DNA of 64,000 bases from Alicyclobacillus herbarius DSM 13609 (GTDB taxonomy: Bacteria > Bacillota > Bacilli > Alicyclobacillales > Alicyclobacillaceae): the NCBI RefSeq assembly GCF_000430585.1, contig NZ_AUMH01000017.1, positions 1-64,000 on the forward strand, written 5' to 3'. The notes beneath the pieces were generated by a model. The model was not told the DNA's origin. It worked only from the letters and a program-made list of their open reading frames with translations, and did no database searches. Below, piece by piece: positions 1-9,346 of the stretch. Numbering within the stretch: the first letter of the stretch is position 1; every line of letters begins with the position of its first letter. The translations under genes were made by a program, and so were the position numbers.

Positions 1-93
1 CCACGCGTACCCATACCGAACACGACCGTTAAGCCCTCCAGCGCCGATGATACTTGGAGCGGGAGCTCCTGGGAAAGTAGGACGTTGCCAGGC
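1..93 (+). rRNA. rrf: 5S ribosomal RNA, 3' part (5' end outside window)
   Basis: The sequence follows the bacterial 5S consensus from the CCGAACACG loop through GTTAAGC, CAGCGCCGATG and the closing GTAGGACGTTGCCAGGC. About 25-30 bases at the 5' end are missing, so the gene starts before the window. It is presumably the last gene of an rRNA operon, because a strong terminator follows within 25 bases and no tRNA is seen between them. Confidence 0.95.
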
Positions 94-114
94 GAGGGAA
101 GGACACCGAAAGAA

Positions 115-157
115 AGCACCCTGAGGTGAGCAGGACTCATCTCAGGGTGCTTTTTTT
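115..157 (+). terminator. Rho-independent terminator of the rRNA operon
   Basis: A 16-bp stem (115-130 with 136-151, one G-T pair) closes a 5-base loop and runs into seven Ts. It lies directly downstream of the 5S gene. Confidence 0.93.
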
Positions 158-346
158 GGTGATGCTGCGGGGCTATTCGGTAGGCTCAATCTCGAAGCCG
201 AAATCCTCAATCATCCCCCAATCGGCCTCGGCCGCCTGTCCTGGTGCGCCTGGTTCAGACGCCGCCCGCCGAGCGTCGCTTAGCGGGCACCCGGCGCCCT
301 AGCGCTGCATGCAAAGCAGCCTCAGACGGCGCCTTTAGCCGCATCC

Positions 347-961
347 TTAATCAGAGGTCTCTTTCGTGCTCGCCGCACTCTCTCTGCCGCCATCAGCCAG
401 GAGTCCATGCAGGAACAAGTCACCGAACACCTTGGTGATTTCCTTCGCGTCGAGCGCACCTTCTGGACGGTACCAGCGATACACCCAGTTGCATGCGCCG
501 AGCAGCGCCAACGCCGTAATCTTGGGCTCCTCGACGGTAAATTCGCCGCTCTCCTTCCCGTCAATCAAAATCTGCGTCCACAAATTGAGATAACGGTCCG
601 TCAAGTCCTGAATCACCCGATGTTGCGGTTCTCCAAGCGAGAACGCTTCCCGCAGCAATACCGTCGTGGTCTGCAAATTTGAGATGGAAACCGTAAGATG
701 GTTTTCGATGGCTTGAACGAGTTTTTCACGCGCGGACATCTCCGAGTGTAGAACTTGCTCAAGCCGTTGGTTAAAGTCGGTAATCGCCTGGTGCGCGATT
801 TGCAACAACAGGTCCTCTTTCGAATGAATATAATGGTATAAACTGCCCTTTTGCAGTCCGACTTCGTCCGCGATGTCCTGGACCGAAGTGGCGTGGTACC
901 CTTTCTGCTCAAACAACTTTACAGCCGCAAGCGCAATCTCTTTTTGTTTATTTGAAGCCAC
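347..961 (-). CDS. TetR/AcrR family transcriptional regulator
   Basis: This encodes a 204-residue one-component repressor. The N-terminal helix-turn-helix is clear in residues 1-50 (ALAAVKLFEQKGYHATS, IADEVGLQKGSLYHYI), followed by an all-helical ligand and dimerisation domain. The C-terminal motif WVYRWYRPEG is of the kind seen in lipid or aromatic-acid catabolism regulators of the KstR2/FadR/PfmR type, so an acyl-CoA ligand is plausible but not proven. I chose the GTG at 959-961 because it begins the conserved HTH and has an AGAAAGG site upstream. A longer frame upstream would run through the promoter. No target gene is adjacent: the next gene, ctsR, is divergent and has its own regulator. 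Self-regulation is suggested by the operator at its promoter. Confidence 0.88.
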   Translation of the reverse strand: MASNKQKEIALAAVKLFEQKGYHATSVQDIADEVGLQKGSLYHYIHSKEDLLLQIAHQAITDFNQRLEQVLHSEMSAREKLVQAIENHLTVSISNLQTTTVLLREAFSLGEPQHRVIQDLTDRYLNLWTQILIDGKESGEFTVEEPKITALALLGACNWVYRWYRPEGALDAKEITKVFGDLFLHGLLADGGRESAASTKETSD

Positions 962-1008
962 CGAAGGACCAACCTTTCTTCCGTGATTCAACAAACGACT
1001 TGCAAAAA

Positions 1009-1037
1009 AGTGTAGCGCCAAAATCCCAGAGGGTCAA
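1009..1037 (-). promoter_or_regulatory. Sigma-A promoter of the tetR gene
   Basis: Reading leftward, TTGACC (1032-1037) and TACACT (1009-1014) are separated by 17 bases. The start codon lies about 50 bases downstream. Confidence 0.65.
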
Positions 1038-1051
1038 CGACCGGTTGGTCG
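1038..1051. promoter_or_regulatory. Probable TetR operator (inverted repeat)
   Basis: CGACC and GGTCG form an inverted repeat around GGTT and touch the -35 hexamer of the tetR promoter. The sequence fits the core CGACCGNTNGGT that I recall for the Thermus fatty-acid regulator PfmR. Its position suits autorepression. Confidence 0.5.
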
Positions 1052-1144
1052 GCCGGGAAGCGTCGTGCCTGATCGCAAATTTCATGGTTTGACACGGTCG
1101 GAAAGCGGGCAACCTAAAATGTGTTTAGTTTTTTTCACCACGGG

Positions 1145-1172
1145 TTGCAATTCTCAGTGCAAGCGATATAAT
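1145..1172 (+). promoter_or_regulatory. Sigma-A promoter of the ctsR operon
   Basis: TTGCAA (1145-1150) and a perfect TATAAT (1167-1172) are 16 bases apart. The predicted start site falls inside the CtsR heptads just downstream. The leader to ctsR is about 155 bases and contains two CGTTCATCG direct repeats but no gene. Confidence 0.75.
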
Positions 1173-1174
1173 AA

Positions 1175-1213
1175 GGTCAAGGTTAGTCAAAGTCAATGAA
1201 GGACAAAGTCAAA
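1175..1213 (+). promoter_or_regulatory. CtsR operator array (tandem RGTCAAA heptads)
   Basis: Five heptads of the CtsR type are visible: GGTCAAG at 1175, AGTCAAA at 1185, AGTCAAT at 1191, GGACAAA at 1201 and AGTCAAA at 1207. The first pair, GGTCAAGGTTAGTCAAA, has the classical heptad-3-heptad arrangement. The second pair (1191-1207) repeats it 16 bases later. The array covers the transcription start, so bound CtsR would block initiation. Confidence 0.88.
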
Positions 1214-1334
1214 CGACGTTTATCCGGGTCGGCGTTCATCGATCGGATCATCGAGACGTTCATCGGAACGTCATCCAGGTCTTCGGTGTCGATCCGCTCG
1301 TTTGACCGAGTGACCCGAAGCGAGGGGGAGTTCA

Positions 1335-1802
1335 TTGGCTGGGAGCATGTCTGACTACATCGAGCAGCACCTCAAGCGGATTTTGGAACAAAGTCCGTCT
1401 GGGGTGATTGAGTTGCAGCGAAGTGAATTGGCTGAGCTTTTCGAGTGCGTACCATCGCAGATCAACTACGTCATCAGTACTCGTTTTTCGGCGGAGCAAG
1501 GCTATATCGTCGAGTCCAAGCGGGGCGGCGGCGGATACATTCGCATTCGCCGCGTACGGTTCGGGGGTGACCAGCCGTTGGTCCACGCCGCGCGGACGGT
1601 CGGCGACAGCCTGTCCCAGCGGGAGGCGGAGGGCCTCATCCAACGGTTGCAGCAGGAAGGGCTACTCAGTGCGCGCGAAGCCGCAGTGTTTAAAGCAGCC
1701 GTCAGTCGGGACGCACTGTATGTCGATCTCCCCTATCGAGATCAACTGCGCGCCCGTTTGATGGTCCGCATGCTGCTCGCGCTGGCGGTCGAAAGCGAGT
1801 GA
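1335..1802 (+). CDS. ctsR: Transcriptional repressor CtsR (class III stress genes)
   Basis: CtsR is a dimeric winged-helix repressor that binds tandem RGTCAAA heptads and is inactivated on heat or protein stress, with McsB and ClpC taking part in its removal. The 155-residue product has the family N-terminus SDYIEQHLKRILEQ, the DNA-binding segment VPSQINYVISTRF and the glycine-rich wing ESKRGGGGYIRI. The TTG at 1335 is preferred because GAGGGGGAG lies 4 bases upstream; an ATG at 1347 would have a poor spacing. It is the first gene of ctsR-mcsA-mcsB-clpC and should repress its own operon through the array at 1175-1213. Confidence 0.97.
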   Translation: MAGSMSDYIEQHLKRILEQSPSGVIELQRSELAELFECVPSQINYVISTRFSAEQGYIVESKRGGGGYIRIRRVRFGGDQPLVHAARTVGDSLSQREAEGLIQRLQQEGLLSAREAAVFKAAVSRDALYVDLPYRDQLRARLMVRMLLALAVESE

Positions 1803-1820
1803 TTCAGGGAGGGGACAGCG

Positions 1821-2339
1821 GTGCTCTGTCAACGTTGTCAACAGCGGCCGGCAAGTGTTCAGTTTACCAAGATTGTCAACGGACAAAAGAGCGTTCAGCA
1901 CTTATGCGAACAATGTGCTCGTGAGCAGGGCAACTTCTTCGCAGCACCGATGCAGGCGCTCGATTTCAATCACCTGCTCAGCGGGCTCTTGAACATGGAG
2001 TCGTCGCCAGGTTATGCGCCGGTTCAGGTCCAGGCTCGCTGCAGCAACTGCGGCATGACCTATCAGCAGTTCACCAAAGTCGGCCGCTTGGGCTGCCCAA
2101 CGTGCTACGAGAGTTTCGCCGCCCGGTTGGAGCCGTTATTGAAGAGGATTCAAAACGGGACCGAGCACATTGGCAAGATTCCTATCCACGCCGGGAAACA
2201 GGTGCAGCTGCGAAAGAACCTCGAACGCCTGCGCCAGCAGTTGAAGCAAGCGGTCGCGTTCGAGCACTTTGAGGAAGCCGCCCGGCTTCGCGACGAAATT
2301 CGCAGCCTCGAGCAGCAACTGGAATCGAATCGGGGGTGA
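1821..2339 (+). CDS. mcsA: McsA, zinc-binding activator of the McsB arginine kinase
   Basis: McsA activates the protein arginine kinase McsB and helps deliver CtsR to ClpCP. The 172-residue protein has four CxxC pairs that build zinc sites (CQRC at residue 2, CEQC near 28, CSNC near 74, CPTC near 91), an architecture typical of the family. It ends in a UVR motif (LRQQLKQAVAFEHFEEAARLRDEI) like that in ClpC, used for contact with partner proteins. It starts with GTG behind GGAGGGGAC, 18 bases after ctsR, and its stop is 4 bases before mcsB, so translation is probably coupled. Confidence 0.95.
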   Translation: MLCQRCQQRPASVQFTKIVNGQKSVQHLCEQCAREQGNFFAAPMQALDFNHLLSGLLNMESSPGYAPVQVQARCSNCGMTYQQFTKVGRLGCPTCYESFAARLEPLLKRIQNGTEHIGKIPIHAGKQVQLRKNLERLRQQLKQAVAFEHFEEAARLRDEIRSLEQQLESNRG

Positions 2340-2343
2340 GCCG

Positions 2344-3420
2344 ATGTCTCTGAGCGATTTTCTCCGCAACGCCACCAGTCGGTGGATGAAAGACGGGGGG
2401 CCGGAAGACGACATTGTCGTCACCAGCCGTGTGCGCATCGCTCGGAATCTCGAGGGTGTGCCGTTTCCAATACTCCAGACGGACAGTCACGCCAATCAGG
2501 TGATTGAAACCGTGCGCCAGGCGATGCAGGCCCCGGAGTTTCAAGCCCTAGGCAAGTTTGACCTGCTGCGGTGCTCCGACACCTCGGCGCTCGATCGCCA
2601 GGTACTGGTTGAGAAACACCTCATCAGCAAGGACCTGGCGGCCGCCGAACGGCACGGTGCCGTCGCCCTGCGTGAGGATGAACTCGTTAGCATCATGCTG
2701 AATGAGGAGGATCACCTCCGTATCCAGTGCATTCTCCCAGGGCTGCGCCTACAGGAGGCGTGGGACCTCGCGAACAAAGTGGATGACGCTCTGGAAAGCC
2801 ACATCGTCTACGCGTTTGACGAACGGCTCGGGTACCTGACGGCCTGCCCGACCAATGTCGGTACGGGCATCCGGGCCTCGGTCATGATGCACGTCCCCGG
2901 TCTTGTCCTGACCGGCCAGGTAGAGCGCATGCTGGGCGCCGTGTCCCATGTCGGGTTGACCGTCCGGGGAATTTACGGAGAAGGCACCGACTCGGCAGGA
3001 AACCTGTTCCAGGTGTCGAATCAAGTGACACTTGGCGAATCCGAACAGGAAATCATTCAGAACCTGAGCAGTGTTGTACAGCAGTTAATCGACCATGAAC
3101 GATCCGCCCGCCGCTATCTCCTCTCGGAGATGCGCGAAGGCCTGGAGGACCGGGTTTGCCGCTCGTTTGGCATTCTTGCCTACGCGCGGCGGATGGACTC
3201 CAAGGAATCCCTGCAGCGACTGTCGGACGTACGTCTTGGGATTGACTTAGGCATCATCAAGGGCGTCTCGGCGGGCATCCTCAAAGAATTGATGGTCATG
3301 ACTCAGCCGGCGTTCTTGCAGAAATATTATAATGAAGAGCTTTCACCCGCTGAACGAGACATCCGGCGTGCCGCATTGATTCGTGAACGACTCAGAATGG
3401 ATGATATGGAGGTGCGTTGA
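2344..3420 (+). CDS. mcsB: McsB protein arginine kinase
   Basis: McsB phosphorylates arginine residues of proteins such as CtsR and marks them for ClpCP degradation. The 358-residue protein has the phosphagen-kinase catalytic fold: the nucleotide-binding segment [12 protein letters not shown] near the N-terminus, [20 protein letters not shown] in the middle, and the [19 protein letters not shown] loop. Length is close to Bacillus McsB (about 360). The ATG at 2344 is chosen because it opens the conserved start MSLSDFL and sits just after the mcsA stop. It ends 1 base before the clpC ATG. Confidence 0.97.
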   Translation: MSLSDFLRNATSRWMKDGGPEDDIVVTSRVRIARNLEGVPFPILQTDSHANQVIETVRQAMQAPEFQALGKFDLLRCSDTSALDRQVLVEKHLISKDLAAAERHGAVALREDELVSIMLNEEDHLRIQCILPGLRLQEAWDLANKVDDALESHIVYAFDERLGYLTACPTNVGTGIRASVMMHVPGLVLTGQVERMLGAVSHVGLTVRGIYGEGTDSAGNLFQVSNQVTLGESEQEIIQNLSSVVQQLIDHERSARRYLLSEMREGLEDRVCRSFGILAYARRMDSKESLQRLSDVRLGIDLGIIKGVSAGILKELMVMTQPAFLQKYYNEELSPAERDIRRAALIRERLRMDDMEVR

Positions 3421-3421
3421 C

Positions 3422-5845
3422 ATGTACGCTCGTTTTACCGAGAGAGCCCAAAAGGTGTTGGCTTTGGCACAGGAAGAGGCGGCTCGTCTGCGTCACCCGG
3501 GAGTCGGCACAGAGCACATCCTGCTCGGCCTGGTCCGGGAAGGCGAGGGCATCGCCGCGAAGGCGTTGGCGAGCCTCGGCGTCAGCGCGGACAAGGTGCA
3601 GGCGGAGGTGGAGAAGATTATCGGGCCTGGGCAGAGCCAGGTTGGCCCAATGACCTATACGCCGCGTGCGAAGAAAGTGATTGAACTGTCGATTGACGAA
3701 GCGCGCAAACTGAACCATACGTACGTCGGAACGGAGCACATCCTCCTTGGTCTCATCCGCGAAGGCGAGGGCGTGGCGGCCCGCGTACTGGGCAACCTGG
3801 GCGTCAGTTTGAACAAGGCCCGCCAGCAGGTCCTGCAGCTGTTGGGTGGGGATGTGGTTGACGGCGGTCCGGATAAGGAGGCCGCCGGCACGCCGACGCT
3901 GGACAGCTTGGCTCGCGACCTGACGCAGATGGCGCGGGACGGCAAGCTCGATCCGGTCATCGGACGCAACCAGGAGATTGAACGGGTCATTCAGGTGCTC
4001 TCTCGGCGGACGAAGAACAACCCGGTGCTGATTGGGGAACCGGGTGTCGGGAAAACGGCCATCGCCGAAGGGTTGGCTGAGCGCATCATTGCCGGCGAGA
4101 TCCCAGAGACCTTGCGCAACAAGCGAGTCATGGTACTCGACATGGGCACGGTGGTCGCCGGCACCAAGTACCGCGGCGAGTTTGAGGACCGATTGAAGAA
4201 GATTATGGAAGAGATCCGCCAGGCGGGCAACGTCATTCTGTTTATCGACGAGCTGCATACCTTGATTGGCGCCGGCGGGGCGGAAGGCGCGATTGACGCT
4301 TCCAACATCCTCAAGCCGGCCTTGGCCCGCGGTGAGCTACAGTGCATCGGCGCCACTACGCTTGACGAATATCGCAAGCACATTGAGAAGGACGCCGCGT
4401 TGGAACGTCGCTTCCAGCCGATTATGGTCGACCAGCCGACCCCGGAAGAGGCGGTGCAAATCCTGCACGGCCTGCGCGACAGGTACGAGGCGCACCACCG
4501 CGTTAAGATTACCGATGAGGCCTTGGAGGCGGCCGTCAAGCTGTCTGACCGGTACATTACCGACCGGTTCCTGCCGGACAAGGCGATTGACCTCATTGAC
4601 GAAGCCGCATCCCGCGTGCGCCTGCGCACCCGCACTGCACCGCCGAACTTGAAAGAGCTTGAACAACGGTTAGAGCGCGTGCGCAGCGAAAAAGACGCGG
4701 CGGTCCAGAGCCAGGAATTCGAAAAGGCTGCGGCCTTGCGCGACCAGGAGCAGAAACTCAAGCAAGAACTGGAGGAGCGCAAGGAAGAGTGGAAACGGCA
4801 GCAAAACGATAACGACGTCAAAGTGACCGCGGAGGATATCGCCTACATCGTGTCGTCGTGGACAGGCATTCCGGTCAAGCAGCTGGCCCAGGAAGAATCA
4901 GAACGCCTGATGAATCTGGAGCAAATCCTGCACGACCGGGTTATCGGCCAAGACGAAGCGGTGACCGCTGTGGCCCGCGCCATCCGACGCGCCCGGGCCG
5001 GGCTCAAAGACCCCAAGCGGCCCATCGGATCGTTCATCTTCCTCGGCCCCACCGGCGTGGGCAAGACCGAGCTGGCGCGCGCCTTGGCGGAGGCGATGTT
5101 CGGCGATGAAGACGCGATGATCCGCATTGACATGTCGGAGTTTATGGAGCGCCATTCGACCGCGCGGCTGGTCGGCGCGCCTCCCGGATATGTGGGTTAT
5201 GAGGAGGGCGGCCAACTGACCGAAAAAGTCCGGCGCAAACCGTACTCGGTGGTTCTGCTCGACGAAGTTGAAAAGGCACACCCGGAGGTGTTCAACATCC
5301 TCCTGCAGGTGCTTGACGACGGCCGACTGACGGATGGTAAGGGGCGCACCGTGGATTTCCGTAACACGGTCATCATCATGACCTCCAACGTCGGCGCCGA
5401 GATGATTCGCAAAGGCGGCACGCTCGGCTTTAAGCCGGACACGGCGCACGAGTACCAGGGCATGAAAGACAAGGTGATGGACGAGCTCAAGCGCACCTTC
5501 CGGCCAGAGTTCCTCAACCGGATTGACGAAATCATCGTCTTCCATCCGCTAGATGAAGCGCAGATTTCGCGCATTGTCGACCTGATGGTGCGCGACCTGC
5601 AGAAGCGTCTGCAGGAGCAGGAGATTGAATTCACCTTGACCGACGCGGCGAAACAGTTCTTGGCCAAAGAAGGGTTCGATCCGCAGTACGGCGCGCGTCC
5701 GCTCAAGCGTGCGATTCAGCGCCACATTGAGGATAAGCTGTCCGAGGCGCTGCTCAGCGGCGAGGTCAAGCGGGGAGACAAGGTCCGTCTGGACGTGGAG
5801 GACGGAGCGCTCAAGGTGGAACCGGCGCTGGCCGAAACGACCTGA
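3422..5845 (+). CDS. clpC: ClpC AAA+ unfoldase, ATPase subunit of ClpCP
   Basis: ClpC is a cytoplasmic hexameric unfoldase that feeds substrates, including arginine-phosphorylated proteins, to ClpP. The 807-residue protein has two N-terminal Clp repeats (residues 1-145), a first AAA module with Walker A GEPGVGKT and Walker [10 protein letters not shown], the coiled-coil middle domain with a UVR motif (near 410-470), and a second AAA module with GPTGVGKT and [14 protein letters not shown]. The C-terminal D2-small domain closes with [22 protein letters not shown]. The start [13 protein letters not shown] is conserved. It is the last gene under direct CtsR control before the hairpin at 5893. Confidence 0.98.
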   Translation: MYARFTERAQKVLALAQEEAARLRHPGVGTEHILLGLVREGEGIAAKALASLGVSADKVQAEVEKIIGPGQSQVGPMTYTPRAKKVIELSIDEARKLNHTYVGTEHILLGLIREGEGVAARVLGNLGVSLNKARQQVLQLLGGDVVDGGPDKEAAGTPTLDSLARDLTQMARDGKLDPVIGRNQEIERVIQVLSRRTKNNPVLIGEPGVGKTAIAEGLAERIIAGEIPETLRNKRVMVLDMGTVVAGTKYRGEFEDRLKKIMEEIRQAGNVILFIDELHTLIGAGGAEGAIDASNILKPALARGELQCIGATTLDEYRKHIEKDAALERRFQPIMVDQPTPEEAVQILHGLRDRYEAHHRVKITDEALEAAVKLSDRYITDRFLPDKAIDLIDEAASRVRLRTRTAPPNLKELEQRLERVRSEKDAAVQSQEFEKAAALRDQEQKLKQELEERKEEWKRQQNDNDVKVTAEDIAYIVSSWTGIPVKQLAQEESERLMNLEQILHDRVIGQDEAVTAVARAIRRARAGLKDPKRPIGSFIFLGPTGVGKTELARALAEAMFGDEDAMIRIDMSEFMERHSTARLVGAPPGYVGYEEGGQLTEKVRRKPYSVVLLDEVEKAHPEVFNILLQVLDDGRLTDGKGRTVDFRNTVIIMTSNVGAEMIRKGGTLGFKPDTAHEYQGMKDKVMDELKRTFRPEFLNRIDEIIVFHPLDEAQISRIVDLMVRDLQKRLQEQEIEFTLTDAAKQFLAKEGFDPQYGARPLKRAIQRHIEDKLSEALLSGEVKRGDKVRLDVEDGALKVEPALAETT

Positions 5846-5892
5846 TGAAATAGTCGTTTCGCTGAGTCCGTAGCGGTAGCATGATTCCGTCG

Positions 5893-5917
5893 CGGCGGGG
5901 AGAAATCCCCGCCGTTT
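5893..5917 (+). terminator. Probable terminator after clpC
   Basis: A 9-bp GC-rich stem (CGGCGGGGA/TCCCCGCCG) closes a GAAA tetraloop and is followed by only three Ts. It may be partial and allow read-through into radA. Confidence 0.6.
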
Positions 5918-5987
5918 GCATGTACAAGATTTGATACTTCATCGGCCCTCGCTTGCGGTATGATGAGTACGTATGGGGGCGGTGCCG

Positions 5988-7340
5988 GTGGCAAAAGTCA
6001 AGAGCCGTTATGTATGTCAAGCATGTGGATACGAGACCGTAAAGTGGTTTGGCCACTGCCCGGGTTGCGGCGAGTGGAATACCGCCACGGAGGAGAAGCC
6101 GCCTGTAAGGCCAGAACGCCGGTCATGGATAACGGGAGGCAGTGGCGTCTGTCCGCTCGTCTCCGTACCGGCGATGGAGAGTCACCGCGTGGCGAGTGGC
6201 ATCAAGGAGCTGGACCGGGTGCTCGGGGGCGGCGTGGTGGCCGGATCGCTCATCCTGGTTGGCGGAGATCCGGGAATCGGCAAATCAACGTTGCTGCTCC
6301 AGGTTTCACAACAGGTGGCGAAAACCGGCGATGTCCTGTATGTATCAGGTGAGGAGTCGGTGCAGCAGATTAAGCTCAGGGCGGAGCGCCTGGGAACACT
6401 GAATGAGCACCTGTACGTCCTGGGGGAGACAGAGATGGAGCGGGCGCTGGCCGTCGTCGACGAGGTCAAGCCCCAGTTCGTTATCATCGACTCGATTCAG
6501 ACGGTCTATTCGTCGGCGCTCTCCTCGGCGCCAGGCAGCGTCTCCCAGATCCGTGAGTGCACCGGGATGCTGCTTGAGGTGGCCAAGCGCCGGAACATTG
6601 CGACCTTCATCGTCGGGCACGTGACCAAAGAGGGCAATCTGGCCGGGCCCCGGGTGCTCGAACATATGGTTGACGCGGTGCTTTACTTTGAAGGGGAACG
6701 GCATCATACTTATAGAATATTGAGGGCAGTAAAGAACCGGTTTGGATCGACCAACGAGCTAGCGATTTTCGATATGAAAGAAGATGGGCTGCGGGAGGTC
6801 GCCAACCCTTCCGAGCTGTTTTTATCGGAACGCGGTCACCACGCACCTGGATCAGCCGTGACGGCTGCGATGGAAGGGTCACGCCCTTTGTTGGTGGAGG
6901 TTCAGGCGCTGATTGCGCCGTCCGGTTTTGCGAACCCGCGCCGGATGGTGACGGGAGCCGACTATAACCGGATGTGTCTCATCCTGGCGGTGCTGGAACG
7001 GCGGTTAGGGTTGCGTTTGCAAAACGCGGATGCTTATGTCAACATCGCAGGCGGGGTGAAAGTCGACGAGCCGGCCGTGGATCTGGGCCTGGCGTTGGCC
7101 TTGGTCTCGAGCTACCATGACCGGGCTTTGCCCAAAGACGACGTGTACATTGGTGAAGTGGGCTTGACGGGCGAAGTCCGCTCCGTCGGCCGTTTGGAGC
7201 AGCGTATCCGGGAGGCGGATAAGCTGGGCTTCGGTCGGTGTTTGGTCCCGGCGCGCAGCATGCGTGGCTTGAAATTGAATCTAAACATCGAGGTTGTTCC
7301 AGTAGAGTCGCTGCATGACGCGATGCAGCAGGTGATGTAG
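5988..7340 (+). CDS. radA: DNA repair protein RadA (Sms)
   Basis: RadA is a RecA-like DNA-dependent ATPase and helicase acting in branch migration during recombination. The 450-residue protein has the N-terminal zinc finger CQACGYETVKWFGHCPGCGEWN, a Walker A GGDPGIGKSTLLLQ, the RadA-specific KNRFGSTNELAIFDM motif and a C-terminal Lon-like domain (VNIAGGVKVDEPAVDLGLALAL). I chose the GTG at 5988, which opens the conserved VAKVKSRYVCQ and has GGGGG 8 bases upstream. An in-frame ATG at 5973 would add five residues and lacks a good site. disA follows by 10 bases, as in Bacillus. Confidence 0.96.
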   Translation: MAKVKSRYVCQACGYETVKWFGHCPGCGEWNTATEEKPPVRPERRSWITGGSGVCPLVSVPAMESHRVASGIKELDRVLGGGVVAGSLILVGGDPGIGKSTLLLQVSQQVAKTGDVLYVSGEESVQQIKLRAERLGTLNEHLYVLGETEMERALAVVDEVKPQFVIIDSIQTVYSSALSSAPGSVSQIRECTGMLLEVAKRRNIATFIVGHVTKEGNLAGPRVLEHMVDAVLYFEGERHHTYRILRAVKNRFGSTNELAIFDMKEDGLREVANPSELFLSERGHHAPGSAVTAAMEGSRPLLVEVQALIAPSGFANPRRMVTGADYNRMCLILAVLERRLGLRLQNADAYVNIAGGVKVDEPAVDLGLALALVSSYHDRALPKDDVYIGEVGLTGEVRSVGRLEQRIREADKLGFGRCLVPARSMRGLKLNLNIEVVPVESLHDAMQQVM

Positions 7341-7350
7341 GGGTGTCGGA

Positions 7351-8430
7351 ATGCGGGACGAGAGCAAGCGGGAAGTAACCTTCAACAAGACGCTGCGAAT
7401 GGTGGCGCCTGGAACCGTACTGCGGGAAGGGATGGAAAATATCCTCCGGGCGAATACGGGCGCTTTGATTGTGGTTGGCGCCACGGAAATGGTTCTTAGC
7501 CTGATGGACGGCGGCTTTTCCATCCAGTGTGACTTGACGCCCTCGAATCTATACGAGCTGGCCAAAATGGATGGGGCCATCATTGTCAGTGAAGACCTGA
7601 AGAAGATCCATTATGCAAACACGAATCTCAACCCCGACCATAAACTGCCGACGTCGGAAACCGGGACGCGCCACCGAACGGCGGAACGGGTCGCGCGGCA
7701 AACCGGGCAGTTGGTCATATGTATCTCCCAGCGTCGAAACGTAATCACATTATATCAGGGCAACTTCAAATACGCCTTGAAAGACATCGGGGTCATCCTG
7801 ACAAAAGCAAATCAGGCCATGCAAACCCTGGAGAAGTATAAGGCCGTCCTGGATCAAGCTCTGACCAACCTTAGCGCGTTGGAATTCGAGGAACTCGTCA
7901 CCCTACAGGAAGTGACCACGGTCCTGCAGCGGGTTGAACTGGTCCTGCGCATCAAGGCGGAGATTCGCCGATACATCACAGAACTGGGGAGCGAAGGCCG
8001 GCTCATCAGCATGCAATTGGAGGAATTGGTATCCCGGGTCGATGAAGAAGCGTATCTGCTGGTGAAGGACTATATGGCCCCTGGACAGGAACGTACGCCG
8101 CACCAAATTTTGTCCGACATTCACGCCCTGGACTCGGAGCAGTTGCTGGACGGACTGGTGTTGGCGCGGATTCTGGGCTATCACAACGTGACCAACATCA
8201 GTGACGAGCCACTGTCATCCAGAGGTTACCGGATTTTGAATAAGATTTCGCGCTTGCCCCAGCCCATCATTGAGAATCTGGTGGAACACTTTACATCACT
8301 GAGCAACATCCTTTCGGCCAGCATCGAAGACCTCGATCAAGTCGAAGGGATTGGCGCGGTACGGGCGCGCACGACCCGCGAGGGGCTGAAACGAATCCAA
8401 GAGCAGGTCTTTATAGACCGCCATATCTGA
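7351..8430 (+). CDS. disA: DNA integrity scanning diadenylate cyclase DisA
   Basis: DisA makes c-di-AMP from two ATP and scans DNA for branched structures, slowing synthesis when it finds damage. The 359-residue protein carries the cyclase motifs DGA (residues 74-76) and RHR (107-109), a central helical spine and a C-terminal helix-hairpin-helix DNA-binding domain (EDLDQVEGIGAVRARTTREGLKRI). It is the expected length and follows radA directly. A second cyclase, cdaA, is encoded at 58137. Confidence 0.97.
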   Translation: MRDESKREVTFNKTLRMVAPGTVLREGMENILRANTGALIVVGATEMVLSLMDGGFSIQCDLTPSNLYELAKMDGAIIVSEDLKKIHYANTNLNPDHKLPTSETGTRHRTAERVARQTGQLVICISQRRNVITLYQGNFKYALKDIGVILTKANQAMQTLEKYKAVLDQALTNLSALEFEELVTLQEVTTVLQRVELVLRIKAEIRRYITELGSEGRLISMQLEELVSRVDEEAYLLVKDYMAPGQERTPHQILSDIHALDSEQLLDGLVLARILGYHNVTNISDEPLSSRGYRILNKISRLPQPIIENLVEHFTSLSNILSASIEDLDQVEGIGAVRARTTREGLKRIQEQVFIDRHI

Positions 8431-8517
8431 GTACAAGGAAGTGCAGGTCAGGAAGCACAAGCCCGTAAATAGAAGTTGGGCCAGGTGATGGGGCGGATTG
8501 TCCAAGGAGGGTGTTCA

Positions 8518-9246
8518 TTGTTCATTAAAGCCATCCCAAGTCTGCTGACCGTGGGAAATTTAATTATCGGGTTTCTGGCCATCGTCAGCGCGTTCCAAGG
8601 TCGTACGGCTGAAGCGGCTCTCCTTGTCATCGCGGGCATGATTCTGGACGGCCTGGATGGACGCGCCGCACGGTGGCTGCACGCGGAGAGCGCGTTTGGG
8701 AAAGAACTGGACTCATTATCGGATATTATTACCTTTGGCGTCGCCCCGTCCCTCATTATGTATCAGGAGGTGCTGCACGCCTTAGGGTGGGCGGGCACCC
8801 TGCTGGCGGTTTTGTTCCCGGTTTGCGGCGCCCTGCGTTTGGCGCGCTTTAACATCCAAACCCGATCCACGAACTATTTTGTCGGTCTCCCAATTACTGC
8901 GGCGGGCGGGATTTTGGCGACGATGGCTCTGTATGGGGATTTAATCCGTTACTCTCAGGTGGCTTTGCCGATTGGGATGTTGATTTTGGCGCTGCTCATG
9001 GTTAGCCGCGCTCGTTACCCGAATTTCAAGAAGGTGGCCTTTCCACGCTCGGCGATTGTCGGTGTACCGCTGCTGGTTGTCTGTGTATACCTGTTGTTTC
9101 GCTATCATTACGCCGGGCTGAACCGGCTGATTTTTGTGCCACTGGCATTGTACGCGGTGTATGGATTCAGCCGCGCCATACGGCGACGGTTGCGGCGCGC
9201 CCGGCATGATGCGGAGATGAAGCCGTATAAACCTGGAGTAAAGTAA
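8518..9246 (+). CDS. pssA: CDP-diacylglycerol-serine O-phosphatidyltransferase
   Basis: This membrane enzyme joins CDP-diacylglycerol to serine, giving phosphatidylserine for phosphatidylethanolamine synthesis. The 242-residue protein contains the complete CDP-alcohol phosphotransferase signature DGLDGRAAR...G...D...D (LDGLDGRAARWLHAESAFGKELDSLSD, near residues 45-71) and several hydrophobic membrane segments. The TTG at 8518 is preferred because AAGGAGG lies 7 bases upstream and the protein then begins directly with FIKAIPSLLTVGN. An upstream in-frame start has no good site. It stands alone between disA and the PIN-TRAM gene, with a terminator behind it. A different acceptor alcohol cannot be fully excluded from sequence. 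Confidence 0.88.
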   Translation: MFIKAIPSLLTVGNLIIGFLAIVSAFQGRTAEAALLVIAGMILDGLDGRAARWLHAESAFGKELDSLSDIITFGVAPSLIMYQEVLHALGWAGTLLAVLFPVCGALRLARFNIQTRSTNYFVGLPITAAGGILATMALYGDLIRYSQVALPIGMLILALLMVSRARYPNFKKVAFPRSAIVGVPLLVVCVYLLFRYHYAGLNRLIFVPLALYAVYGFSRAIRRRLRRARHDAEMKPYKPGVK

Positions 9247-9309
9247 GTCGATGAAAGTGGCTCAATGAAAGTGGCTCGACAGTCCTTCTGGAAAGGCCCC
9301 TAGAAAAAG

Positions 9310-9346
9310 GCCCCGGTCTGCGATAACCCGCAGACACGGGGCTTTT
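9310..9346 (+). terminator. Rho-independent terminator after pssA
   Basis: A 13-bp stem (9310-9322 with 9329-9342, one bulged A) closes a 6-base loop and is followed by TTTT. Confidence 0.85.

Noticed and set aside
173-298. Short minus-strand frame ending in an acidic peptide (IEDFGFEIEPTE) downstream of tetR
   Set aside because: It resembles a protein C-terminus, but it has no ribosome-binding site or plausible start and is only about 41 codons between stops.
3392-4821. Long minus-strand frames opposite clpC, and similar ones opposite rpoB, rpoC, fusA and tuf
   Set aside because: They are antisense shadows caused by high GC and codon bias in strongly coding genes; products are low-complexity and resemble no family.
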